64,000 nt of DNA from Chrysomallon squamiferum. Its lineage: Eukaryota; Mollusca; Gastropoda; Neomphalida; Peltospiridae. Of this stretch, positions 27,158 to 39,356 are shown one piece after another. Positions within the stretch are counted from its first letter, which is position 1, and each line of letters begins with the position of its first letter. The DNA lies in assembly GCA_012295275.1 (NCBI GenBank), contig CM022666.1:8530423-8594422 (forward strand). The letters are read 5' to 3'. Both the position numbers and the translations under genes were made by a program. Under the pieces are notes generated by a model. It had not been told where the DNA came from, did not search any database, and saw nothing but the letters and a program-made list of their open reading frames with translations.

Positions 27158-28800
27158 TTTATAATCGTGGAGAAAGTAACAGTGCTATTATGAATATAGA
27201 AAAGGTGACACACACATATGCACATGCTTTAATTCAGGGACACAGATATAAAGACTGAAAGATATAAAAACAGATGTTTAGTCACACACACACACACACA
27301 CTTTATATATATATAATGTTCAACAAAAAGATTTGTATATGCAAATTTACTATTAATTACATAATGAAAGTATGAAATGGTAGATTAAAAATGTTGATAA
27401 TAATAAAGAAGCAAAAATGTTTTTAGATTTGTGTTTGTGAGTATTAATTATTACATTAAATTTTGCATAACATTTAAACAATTTTCGTATGCAAAACAAA
27501 AATAAAAATAAATAAATAAATAAATAAAATAAACATTAAAGCACTAATAGGAAAGCTGGTTGGCACGGAAGGAACTGAACTAATAATAAATAAAAGAAAA
27601 ATCGGACAACAAAACAAAGCATCTATTTAAGTCTAATTAAAATGATTATTCCACTGCTAAAGTGGACACTCGTACCGATTTGGATTTGTTTTCTCCAAAA
27701 TAAATAATTTTATTGTACGACAGCTTTATAGCATGTTTTTAAAGATGGCGTCACAAGAGCCTGCCAACTGCAATCGCCAGACCGTGCGAGTTCAAATCAT
27801 CTGGTACATGCTTTTGATAATTCAAACATTCACATTATTCCATGCATATTTGTGTTTTATAAACACATTAGGTCGAAAAGATAGTGCGGCTGGCACAAAT
27901 CGGAGCACCATTTGTGTTTCAAACACTATATTTTGTTAACATAAATATTTTTAAAGCTTATTGTGAGTTTTATGATGTGTGAAATAAGTTTTTGTTTACA
28001 TTCATCAATGAACTCAATGTATTTGCAAATGTATTTTAGGAGAAAGCTGTGATGCTTGCTATGGCATCGTACGTTTTGGGTACTGGTTGGCTATGAATAA
28101 AAATAGGAAATATGTTTTAAAAAAAATGAACTAAATTGTTTGTAATTTGTGTCTCTGTGATGAGAGTACACCTGCATCGAGGGGACACTTTTGCTTGGCC
28201 ACATTGGTGTCCGTACAAGACAGGTACCACTGTAATTCTAAACGGTGGATTCTTATTACTTATACATTCACGATCATGTATGTAAGTGATTACTTTTGTT
28301 TTGTTTCTTTTTTTCTTTTTTCTTTCTTTCTTTCTTTTTTTAAATTTTACATGATCAAAACACATTTACAATAGTGACTTACTAACACCACTCATCAACT
28401 TGCTCTGCTCTGTAGCTGTCCAATTAAGCACTGGTGTGCAAAGCACTCGAAGTATAAGGCCTAGTACCGAGAAACATAAGAAAGGAAGAAATTTTGAATA
28501 TGTAAACAGATGAAATAAAATAAACAATTTATTCGATTTAATTATAAATCAACCAAATTTATTAAGTTCTTTTCTCTGACTGGACGTTCGTGGCCACCGT
28601 CCCTTCGCCCCCCTCTACACGCCACTGTCTCTAGCTATGACTAATGGGCAAAAAGCTAGCATAGTACAGTGTGAAGTTTAAGAAAGCACGTACCCAAGAA
28701 ATTCGGATTCTGAGAAAAAAAACAAAAAATAAAACTGATTCAGTAAATCGATCCCTTAATTCTCATTTGCTATGTATAATTTATATTTATTACTGAAGTA
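27158..28800. other. Intergenic interval with one small open frame
   Basis: A plus-strand frame with ATG at 27745 in the context aaagATGG runs to 27939 (64 residues). It has a hydrophobic stretch (YMLLIIQTFTLFHAYLCF) and could be a short membrane peptide or a first exon (a GT donor follows the codons for NTL near 27871). No similarity recognised. Sequence around 28380-28680 is less AT-rich than its surroundings and may be a dispersed-repeat fragment. Confidence 0.3.
27402..27407 (+). terminator. Candidate polyadenylation signal of the zinc-finger gene
   Basis: AATAAA about 245 nt downstream of the stop at 27155-27157, the nearest canonical signal. It is followed by T-rich sequence at 27420-27440. 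Confidence 0.5.
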
Positions 28801-29170
28801 TACAGACTTGTTATATATAGTTAACACAAATCTGTCACCCTCTCATGTACATACGCAAAACGTATTTTATGTCAGTTCCATTTGATGTAGGATTCTCATA
28901 ATTATTGTATTTTAACATTCCAAACCGACATATACTACAACGACAACAACAAATTAATAATAATGATAATAATAATAAATGAAAAAATAAATAAATAAAC
29001 AAGAGCAAAAAATTAAATCATTCTTACGAAAACATTAATTACACATAAACCGGAAACGCTTCATGACGTAAACGGATGACGGCTATTTCTCTATATCTAA
29101 ATTAGTTACTAGTAAGTCGTTTTATATGTTAATCGTAAATATTTATAAACTTTGATTATGTGCATATATA

Positions 29171-29229
<59 letters not shown>

Positions 29230-29230
29230 T
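28780..29230. promoter_or_regulatory. Upstream region of T1, with candidate 5' UTR exon
   Basis: A possible non-coding first exon ends at 29111 at a GTAAGT donor. Just upstream are catgacgtaaac and ggatgacggc, CRE/ATF-like TGACG cores that recur upstream of other cluster members. The block 28783-28850 has a close match at 35132-35200, showing that the duplicated unit extends 5' of the coding exons. An (ATT)n run occupies about 29178-29230. Confidence 0.4.
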
Positions 29231-29270
29231 TATGATAAGGACACAACTTGTGTTTAAATTTTAATAAAGG

Positions 29271-31485
29271 CTTTTGGATCAGTATAAAATATTGTTTGTA
29301 TTTAGTTCGAGCCATCTTCATGTTGATGTAATTTCCGAAATTCAGTCAACTGATCCTTATTTGTAACCACATGGTAGAAAAACTAATTCATTAATAAATC
29401 AAGTAAAAACATACCACCCCAGAGTGTTAAAATTATATGCTATTTGGGTGAATTTAAAAAATAAATAAATAAATAACTGATATTATTCTAACTTCTAAGT
29501 ATACCTGAAATAAAATTGATCGTATGTATTTGAAAATATCGTATTTGGAACCTAATTCAACAAAGTAACATATGAAATAAAATGAACGTACTTTAAATTT
29601 AAAATAATAATTGTAACATTTTATTTCCAGTTTCTAAATTCAGAGGAAATCGAAACATGAGAACTATACAGATAGCATTGTTTATACAAGAATTCCTGTT
29701 AGTTTGTGGTTTGTATAACAAATGAATCAGTTTATTTATTTATTTTTTTAAACATTATTTACTTTTATCACTTTGGGTTTTTCCACATTAATATGAAACG
29801 ATAAAAACCTAAATGGATTGCAAGTTAATGTTACATAATAACAGATAAAAAAAAAAAATAAATAAATAAATAAATAAAGCCCAGAAAAGACCCCAGTAAG
29901 ATGCATTATGATATTTAAAAAGAAACAAATTAAATTAAAAAAAAAAAAAAAAAAAAAGAATGTTACAGACTTTAAAAAATAAATAAAAGAATATAAAACA
30001 ATAATAAAAAAATAAGATCCATTCTAAAAAAAGAAGAAATATTCTAGATAATAAATATATTAATTAATTAGTACTAATCATAAATTAGAAAATAAAGAAA
30101 TCTACGTACTTTAATTAAAAATAAATAATAATAATTCGTGTACAGCTTCATAAAACAACAAAACAACAAAAAACAACCTACTAAATAATAATAATAAAAA
30201 TAAAACAATAAATAAATAAAGTAATAACAATAAATAAATAAATAAATAAATAAATAAACAAACACAATAAAATAAATAAATTCATTAAATACATATATAT
30301 TTTAGGTTCAGGAGAATGGGGTGAATGGATAACTGTGAACATGACAACATGTTCAGTAACCTGCAAGCAGCAAGTTTGGAAAATTCGCTACTGTGAACGT
30401 AAAGGTGTTGGTGATCCAAGAGGCAACTGTGCAGGTGACAACAGAAGAGTTGAAATAAAAAACTGCATTGGAGAAAAATGTAATTTAGGTAACTATCTGA
30501 CAAATATTTGTGATTTTTAGATCAAGCTAGCAAACAATTGTGATTTTAATTAAATCTGATAAATAAGTAATTTTAGATAAATGTTACAAATAATTGTGAT
30601 TTTAAATTAATTTAATAAATAATTGTGATTTTAAATTTAACAAATTGAGATTTTAAATTAATATGACAAATAATTGTGATTTTAGATAAATTTTACATAT
30701 GACTGATTTTGTATAATTTGAGAAATAATTGTAGTTTTAGATAAATCTGACAAATAATAGACATTTTTTGAATCTTACAATAAACTGATTTTATATAAAT
30801 CTGACAAACAGTTGTCATTTTAAATTAATTTGATAATAATTGTGCATTTAGATTTATTTGACAAATATTGTGATTTCAAATAAATCTGAGAATTAATTGT
30901 CATTTTAGATAAATATGACAAATAATTGTGTTTTTAGACAAATTTCACACATAAATTGTGATTTTAGATAAATTGGACTACTACTGTTACTACTATTCCT
31001 ACTGACACTATTAAATTGCTACAACTTCTATGGCTGTTACACCTACTATGAATACTGAAAATTGTTTATAAAATACATATTTAAGTTAATATTACTTTAT
31101 CAAATATTTAAAATAAAAGAAAAAATCACAGACACCATAGTGGAACCAATATTTTTTTCTGTTAAATAATAAAAAATCATAATTCACAACTTGCTTTTTT
31201 AAATATTGTAGATATGTTGGAAAACAACCATCGTTATTGGCATAGATCTGAACAATACAGTAAGAACATTTTAAAAAATGTATAAAATTTTCCTAGTTTT
31301 GTCAAAATTACAAAATTAACACAATCAAATAAGAGAGAAACACTTAAGTTGAACTTTGCATAAGTGAAACCTTTTTTAATTTTGTTATCCAAGCTGCTCT
31401 CTAAAGAACTTGTTTCATAATTAATGGGTGAGTCAGCTGTGTTTTCTTTGTGTCAAACTCTGATAAATTGAAGTTCAGCAATGTC
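29271..31485 (+). repeat. Segmental duplication, unit 1 (T1 5' half)
   Basis: Collinear with 38389-40640, introns included. The shared segment starts at ttttggatca(g/a)tataaaatattgttt and ends shortly after the matching tcagcaatgt block. It covers the signal exon, TSP1 exon and third exon. The intron at 30490-30975 (and its copy at 39642-40130) is itself built of degenerate roughly 30-bp units containing aaataattgtgattttagat. Confidence 0.9.
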
Positions 31486-33457
31486 TTTTCAACTGTTGAA
31501 TTCTTCAGTGTTCCTAATTAGCTGCCATCCAGCTACTGTCTTTGCTGAATACAACCTATGGGTAGGTGCTTGTAGAAGGTTTTTCCTTTTGCTAATGTCT
31601 GTAGGCAGTTTAGTTTTGATTTATTATATATTTAAATGTTTTGTCATGATAGAAAGTTACCAAAATCAACTCCCTCTGTGGACTGACCCTTAATTCGCAC
31701 CCCACCCATCTGCTGACTCATTCTTTCTAGTATTAGATAGAGACCCTCCTTCATTTCCTTGTAGGAGAAAGTTAGTTATGTTTTATAACAATTATTTATT
31801 TACATATTTATTTATTTATGTTTTTGTTTTTTGCAGATATCTTGAATTCAGGATATTGCTTTTTACATCACTCATTTGTTTTTTCACTTAAGTTATAAAT
31901 GTATACACATATATATATATTGAAAATTTCAATGTAAAAATTAAATGTTACAGTTAAACTTTATCATAAATGTCAGAATTTCAGTGACGTCAAAACAAAT
32001 TATTACAATGGTAAATATTAATAATAAAAATAAATTTAGATTATTTTAATTTCTGCACAGTCACCTTTCTTCCTGAAACAATCATTAACTTGGTTCACAA
32101 GTTTCAGAGATTTCATGGATTTTATTTATTTGTTTGTTTCTTTGTCTGTTTATTCAGTCATTTGTTAATTCATTTATTTATTTACTTATTTGTTTGTTTG
32201 TTTACTAACATTTATTTATTATTTTTATATCTGTAAAGAGTTGGGCAAAATATGTTAAATATTTAAGTCTTTATAAATATTATTTTACCTGAGAAATTAA
32301 ATTATTTATGCCTTAGAATGTTTCATTTATTTTATTTATTTTCAGGTGAAGAAGAATTACAGGCAGCATCTGCAATTTCTGATGGTATTATTAAAATAAA
32401 CATTAATAATAAGTTTTCATTTATTACCAACTGAAACAAAAGCATTACCTCCTTGGCAAATTCTAACCCTCTGAAAAACAAAAAACTAAATACAGGCAAA
32501 ACAAAACTTATATCTAAAGAAGTCCCATTTATATTTTAATAATTTTAAAATAAAATGTTTATCACCGATTTGGTCAGTGGAGTTTTTTATTGTAGATGTC
32601 ATTGTTATCAAAAATTATATATGACACATAATTAGTGTTAGTCTTTTCACTACTGAGTTCAGTAACAATTTTTGAAATATTTTATCTATAGTAGATCATA
32701 CTCCACGTTGAACTGGACTGTGATACATGAGATATTCTCTAATACTCATAAATCTCAGGATACCTTGACTGCCTGAAAAATCAATATCAGCAATGTTCCT
32801 CATTATGCATGATTAACAAATGAGGCATAAAATGCACATAAAATGCACATTTTTGCAAATGGTGTCACAATGACACACAACTTTTCATTCACGTGTACCA
32901 CTGCCAAACAAGAAGTTTGCCCATCTGATTGAGAATGACCCTAAAAAATTACAAAATGACCCCCCCCCCCGAATTTGGGAAGGGTCATTGTGAGTCTTGG
33001 TATCCAAGCCTACAGGAAAATAAAATGTACTGAGGTTTAATTAAATCATATGTTTATTTATTCATTTATTAGTTCATGTGTTTATTCATTAAATTTTTAT
33101 GTTTAATCATTTATATATGTATTTATATGCTTTTTGTTTGTTTATTTATTATTTTATTTATATGTTTGTTTTTTATTTATTTATTCATTAATATGTTTGT
33201 TTTTTATTTATTTACATGTTTATTTATTTATATGTATATATATTTCTTTTTTTTTTTTTTTCTTTCTTTCTTTCTTTCTTTGTGTATTTATGTCATTAAC
33301 TAATAATTTTATTCATTCATCTGTTCATCATGAACTGGTTTGTGTCTGTTATCCATTTTCAGCTTCAAACATTGGCCTGCATTCTGGAATTGCTTCAGGA
33401 GTTGCGGTTGTCAGCATCACTGGACTTGCTTCTGTAACAGTCGTGGCTTGTGTTTAA
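29657..33457 (+). CDS. T1: small TSP1-domain type I membrane protein
   Basis: Exons: 29657-29708 (the exon begins at 29631 with 26 nt of 5' UTR), 30312-30488, 31212-31259, 32346-32384, 33363-33457; 136 residues. The signal peptide is MRTIQIALFIQEFLLVC. Residues 18-76 form one thrombospondin type-1 repeat: GEWGEW, CSVTC, the R-x-C strand (KIRYCER) and six cysteines in total. A short stalk (two exons) and a hydrophobic helix (GIASGVAVVSITGLASVTVV) follow. All introns are phase 1. The protein stops directly after the helix because the position where T3 and T4 have a splice donor reads TTA|ATTAAT here, so there is no cytoplasmic tail. Function unknown; TSP1 domains generally bind proteins or glycans outside the cell. 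The family was not recognised. Confidence 0.75.
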
Positions 33458-33836
33458 TTAATTTTAACAAAGGAAAATACAAACACTTCCAAAGTAATAA
33501 TAATAAGAAAAGAAAACTAAATAAATAAATGGATTAATTAAAATTGGAAAAAAAAACATAAACACAAATATGACAGTCATGACTTAATTAAGATAAAAAT
33601 TAAAATAAATAAAATAAATAATTTTAAAAAATCTGTTAAAGATTGCAGCTTTGATCAAATAGCATTGAAATATTTAATTAAGAAAAAGATAAAAATTATT
33701 TTAAAAAACCACCTGAAAAAACAACAAAACAAAGCAAAACAACCCCCACCCATATTAATAGGAAGAAAAAGTAAATAATAATTAAAAAATATATATAAAA
33801 AACTCATATGTATTAATATTTACATGTATCAGATAA

Positions 33837-33838
<2 letters not shown>

Positions 33839-33897
<59 letters not shown>
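33839..33897. repeat. (TA)n microsatellite
   Basis: About 29 uninterrupted TA dinucleotides downstream of T1. Confidence 0.95.
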
Positions 33898-33900
<3 letters not shown>

Positions 33901-35039
33901 ATTAAGAAAAAATAGTAGAAAAAGAATAATATGAAACAGCATATTAAATAAATAAACAAATAAATACATAAATCAATTCAAAAAAAAATAATAATAAAAA
34001 ATTAAAATCACTATCAAGTAAGTAGAAACAAAAAATTTAATTAAGAATAATAAAGCAACGGAACAACAAAACCTAATATCAAAAAGATGAAGAAGAAAGA
34101 AACAACAAAAATAATAAAATAAAATAAATATAAATATAAGAAAACAACAACAGCAACAAAAACATATACCAAAACATATCTGGTGAAAAACAAAATGAAA
34201 CCATCCACAGAGTTACAATGTTAATTCCTGGTCTGGGTCCACCACAGAAAACTTTGTGTATGATACTGCATTGTTTTCAATAATAAAAATTACTGTTGTT
34301 TGTTATTCTTTTTATTATTACCTCATCATCATCGTTACTGTTAAAGTTTTAATGATAACACATAATCCATCACTAATTCATATCTTAAAGAAATACAATT
34401 TTGATCTTTTGATAATCAAATATTATCTACCTCTTTAAATTTAGCTGTGATTAATTAACTGATTAGCCATCTTCTGCTTATTATTATTATAATAACAATT
34501 ACTACTACTACTACTACTGCTGCTGCTCCTGCTCATAGTATTTCTATTATTATTTACTATCATCATCTTCATCATCCTTATTATTATCATTATTATTTTT
34601 TAAATGTGGTTAAGGGAAGACATGAAAAAGGTGATAAAAAAGTGGTCAGAACTGAGAAGAATATGAAGAAAATTGATACTGTTGATGCGGACAATCCTGT
34701 TGTTAAAAACTATTCATCATAAATTCAATAATAAAATAAAAGATTTGAAGTATATACATCTAATTTTATTTCTTCCTGGCAGGGAAGGACCCAAAATAAC
34801 TTCAGCAACTCTTAGCTTCAAAAGCACGTATGTAATTAAAGACATTAAAGGCTAAAAATGAGGTAACAGACATAGATAACAAATGAACTATTCAGAATTA
34901 GAGACGTATTACATTTTTCAGAAAATCACTTGAGTTCAAAGAAGTTTGTGCATATATTTGCATAATGTGTGATAGTTTTTCATAAATATTAAGATGCAAC
35001 AGATGGACTATTATGTAGTGCTTTTATTTATTTATTTAG

Positions 35040-35107
<68 letters not shown>

Positions 35108-35195
35108 AATCAAATGCAACAACAGTTACATTTTATATTTATTAGTGAAGTATACAGATTTGTTGTATATAGTAACACAAATCTCTGTCACCCTC
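33898..35195. repeat. AT-rich interval with trinucleotide repeats
   Basis: Mostly A-rich sequence and (CTA)n/(ATT)n runs at about 34498-34600 and 35046-35106. The only gene-like piece is the orphan exon at 34783-34855. Confidence 0.6.
34783..34855 (+). pseudogene. Orphan tail exon of T1 (phase 2)
   Basis: An acceptor (tcttcctggcag) is followed by an open segment encoding EGPKITSATL...YVIKDIKG and a stop. Its length (73) and phase (2) are exactly what is needed to follow a transmembrane exon ending in AG as in T3, T4 and T5. No phase-2 donor exists in the T1 transmembrane exon, so it seems to be stranded. It could instead be chance. Confidence 0.35.
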
Positions 35196-37660
35196 TCTAG
35201 TCTGGGAGCAGAGAGGGTTGCCCCTGCATTGTTGTATTAAGTTGTTTTCTTACTGTTGATTTAGGTAGCCAAGGGTCTCTATTTTCAGAAACTGCTTGAT
35301 GACATGTTGTCACCCTTGAGCAATTTGAGAAATTAAGATGGCATCCAAGATCGCCGCCAATACATATAAATGACCATAACTCCCTAGCTGTTCACCCTAG
35401 GAAGGTGATTTTTGTCTCCTAACTTAGGTTTTAGGGGTCAAGCTATCTCTTAGAACTATGTATTATGTTAATATCGTATTACATAATGGTAATTTCCAAG
35501 ATGGCCGCAGTAACACTAAAACTGGCATATCTCCTTAACTATTTGCTCCAAATTAGTCGCGAAGATATCTATCACTGGGTATTACACACATCTATCTGTA
35601 TCAGATCAAAGTTCATATACTGATGATGTCATCTAGAAAACGAAGATGGCTGCCAGTTAAGCACTGGTATATCTTCTATACTATTCAATCTTGGGAAAAT
35701 ATGAAAATCTGAATTCTCACAGACTACCAAAAGCATATTATACAATTCATATTTAAGAATGACTACCGCTTCACCAAATAATTTACACTGTTATACATTG
35801 TTTGCCCATAAACTATGATGTCGGGTTACAGCAACCCTGATTATAACAAAATATTGTGCATTTCGTGTTTGCAGAGCGGCAACTACAAGCACGTGAACTG
35901 CATGGAGTAGTACTGTGACATCCACATTCTAATAGACGTAGTACCATCTCTGGGACTAGTTCAACTTCATTAGGGAGGGTGACTGGTTGAAGGGACTTGT
36001 TTTGGTTATCCTTTACCCAACCATATTCCGTTCAGTCCAACTCGGGTGGATTCTGCGTTTCCAGTGACTGCCATATCAAAGCCTGATGATGAGCTCTTTT
36101 AACATGTTCTTTGAATGCCTCAGTTGTTGGTGGTAAGGAACACAACTTCGGTATTGATGACCCTTTACCTTTGTTTAACAGCCATACCTTTAACCTTTCT
36201 CTACAGTTTGTTTGTCCATAGCACGCGGAAATGAAGGAGGTAGCCTGTTGAATAACAGATTCCAATAAATAAAGAGAGTGCCCCGATCGCAGTGTTTTCA
36301 GTACAGTGGTCTTTCCAGTTCCAAAATAGGAGGCAACACTTTTGTGCTGTAATCATGGTATCTGTCAAATATCATGTCCTCGACCCGTAACCTTTTTCCT
36401 ATGGTATATTTGAAGTTCGCTATTTAATCCTTGTCAGACCCATCAGCAGACTAAGGAACTACCCAGAGTATTGCTGAGTCATCGAACACACTAACATTTG
36501 CACCACCAGCAACTCTATCACACACCTCAACTTGGAGAATGTTCTTCAAGGTAGGTTTCGATTTCGCAATCCTCTTATCTCCAGTATCATCAAATGTGGA
36601 CGTTGGAACTGGCACAAGTTCATGAACACGCACGTCCTTAATGTCAATGTCCCGCCCACTAGCCTGTAGGCCAATCACCCTTGAGTAAATCAAATTGGTA
36701 TCAAATACTTTCACAGCTCTGACCTTCACATGCTTTCTTACATGATCCATAGTAACAACCTACTTCGTGATGGTTTCATCAAAAATCCCAACGACTTTCG
36801 AAACCTTTCATTTGTTCAGTCCCGATTGGGACTACATTGACTAAACCGTTCAGGTGTGCCGCAGAATCTAAAGGATTAATGCAAGTGTCGAGTTTGTGTC
36901 TGATTCCATCTCGGTTTTTCTTGTCTTTGACGATCCTGGCTTTTGCCTCTTCTTTGTGTGTTGTCACCACCTTGCTTTGAGTGTCCTCATCCTTCATGTC
37001 ATTCAGACCAGATTCCAACCTGCTGGATGCATGCAGACCAAGGGCCCATACCTTCAGCGTTCCTGGCTTAAGCATGATGCCAACTATCCACCCAGGAGCA
37101 TACACATATCGCATGAAGGTCGTCTCAATCATCATATCTCTCCAGATGCCATTCCATAAGCCAGCAGAATGGTGCATAACATGCTCACCCTTCAAGAAGT
37201 GTGACAACACCTCTTGTGGTAGCCGTTCCATCTCACGAAGGTAGCACAACCCATATCTCGCATAGTTCACATGCCTGAAGAAATTTCGCCATTTAATGCG
37301 TACAAACGACCCCTAAATGTTCTTTTCTACTGATTCTGATAGGAGGAACATTGACAACTACTAAAGTTAATACATTAATCTTATTCCGAATTATAATTTC
37401 AGTTTATTGTGCACGCATTTACACAAAAATAATCCAGTTTGAAAACTTTGATTAAGTTGAAAAATTAGTTAGAAAAAGCGCGTGTCATCATGGTTTGGTA
37501 ATATGAACAACCATCTTTACCTTTATCATTGTAAATCATAAAATGGTTCTGAAAAATGGACGCAAAATAATTTAATTTGGAAGTTTAAAAATGTCCTTGA
37601 GCTCACGGAAAGTTCCTATCGAAATCCAAGATGGCAGCGTCGAACGACGATTAGTGTTTA
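35196..37660 (-). mobile_element. Decayed transposon-like insertion with broken gene
   Basis: GC content rises abruptly at about 35196, just where the T1/T2 duplicated upstream block ends. Non-coding ends carry repeated aagatggc(c/t)gc strings (about 35340, 35500, 35644, 37628). The interior (37270-36032, minus) encodes parts of a large invertebrate mobile-element-type protein. Borders are approximate and no terminal inverted repeat was confirmed by eye. Confidence 0.5.
36032..37270 (-). pseudogene. Broken transposon-type gene
   Basis: Three minus-strand pieces lie in successive order but different frames: 37270-36779 (MNYARYGLCYL, HSAGLWNGIWRDMMIETTFM, VVTTHKEEAKARIV), 36750-36451, and 36265-36032 (ISACYGQTNC, KLCSLPPTTEAFKEHVKRAH). 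I recognise these motifs from recurrent uncharacterised proteins of marine invertebrates that behave like mobile-element products; no family name can be given with confidence. Frameshifts between pieces show that it is dead. It differs from the long-TIR element at 3868 and 19998. Confidence 0.6.
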
Positions 37661-38737
37661 CAAACGTTTAAATACGTATGCCTTCATAATGCAATCAATT
37701 AAACGTAATTTTGAGAAATGTGTCATTTAATTAATGCCTCGTATACATGGATGTCTATTGTTGAGTAGAAATTGCTGCAAAGGTCGAAACCGTTTGTTTG
37801 TTGTTGTTTTTTTGTTTTTTCTGGTAACTTTGACGTCATATCATCTCGTACACGTTTCGTACTATATATTTTTCTCAGATATTATTACGACGTCGCCAGC
37901 CAAAAATTTAAAAAATAATAAAATAAAAATAAAATAAAATAAAATAAATAATTTTCACAGACACTGGCGCGTGAATATGAAGATGACGATTCTCATTAGG
38001 TACCATAATGTGGACACGTTACTCTGCTAAAACTCTATAGCAGACAGTTGTGAGTACGTAGTTGTTAAAGCCATACTTGAAACCATTATAATTCTTTTTC
38101 ATATATATTTATTTCAATTTTCAATGCATTAGAGTCGTATTTACATGTAAAAAGCAAATTGATCACGTGTTATGTGAACGATTGCCTTGATTCAGTTTTA
38201 CAAAAGAAAATTTAAAAAATAATAATTAAAGGTCAGTCAACCGGCCTTATACATTTTTTTTAATTAAAAAATTAAATTTTTACTTTGTTTCGTTAAAACA
38301 AAAAGCATTCAACTTCTAAAACATGTACTATTATGTATGCAAACAAGGGGTTTCCTATTTTTATTTTTAAAAATCATCGGTCCATGCTACTTTTGGATCA
38401 ATATAAAATATTGTTTATATCAATTTGCACCATCTACATGTTGATGTACTCTCTAAAATCGATAGGCAACTGACCCTTATTTGTAACCACATGGTATGAA
38501 AACTAATACATACATCAATTAAAAACATACCATCCCAGAGAATTAACGTTATACGCTATTTGGGTGAATTTTTAATAATAACTTGTTCTAACTTCTAAGT
38601 ATACCTGATATAAAGTTGATTGTATGTATTTGAAAATGTATTTGGAACCCAATTCAACAAAGTAATATATGATATTATATTAAAATTAATTTAAATTTTA
38701 AACAGCAGCAATAATAATTGTAACATTTTATTTCCAG
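37661..38737. promoter_or_regulatory. Upstream region of T2
   Basis: Contains a full TGACGTCA palindrome at about 37829 and gatgacga near 37983. The collinear duplication with T1 starts at 38389. No first exon could be defined with confidence. Confidence 0.35.
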
Positions 38738-39308
38738 TTTCTAAATTCAGAGGAAATCGAAACATGAGAACTATACAGATAGTGTTGTTTATACAAGAAT
38801 TCCTGTTTGTTTGTGGTTTGTATAACAAATGAATCAGTTTATTTATTTATTTTTTTAAACATTATTTACTTTTATCACTTTGGGTTTTCCGCATTAATTT
38901 GAAACGATAAAGACCTAAACGGAATGCAAGTTAGTGTTACATAATACCAGGAAAAAAAAAAAAAAAAAAAAAGTCAAGGAAAGACTCCAGTAAGATACAT
39001 TATGATATTTAAAAAGAAAGAAAGAAACCAAAAAATTAAATATAGAAAAAAAAAATAGAAGAAAAAAGAAATGTTACAGACTTTAAAAAATACATGAAAG
39101 AATATAAAATATATAATAAAAAAATAAGATCCATTCTTAAAAAAAGAGAGACATATACTAGATAATAAATATATTAATTAATTAGTACTAATCACAAATT
39201 AGAAAATAAGGAAATCTATGTACTTTAATTAAAAATAAATAATAATAATTCCTGTTCAGCTTCAAAAAAAACAACCCCAAAACCCCCCAAAAAACCTAAA
39301 ACCCACTA

Positions 39309-39356
<48 letters not shown>

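Noticed and set aside
32931-33005. gaatgaccc and gggtcatt strings as a miniature copy of the long-TIR element
   Set aside because: Only the outermost eight or so bases match and no arm sequence follows.
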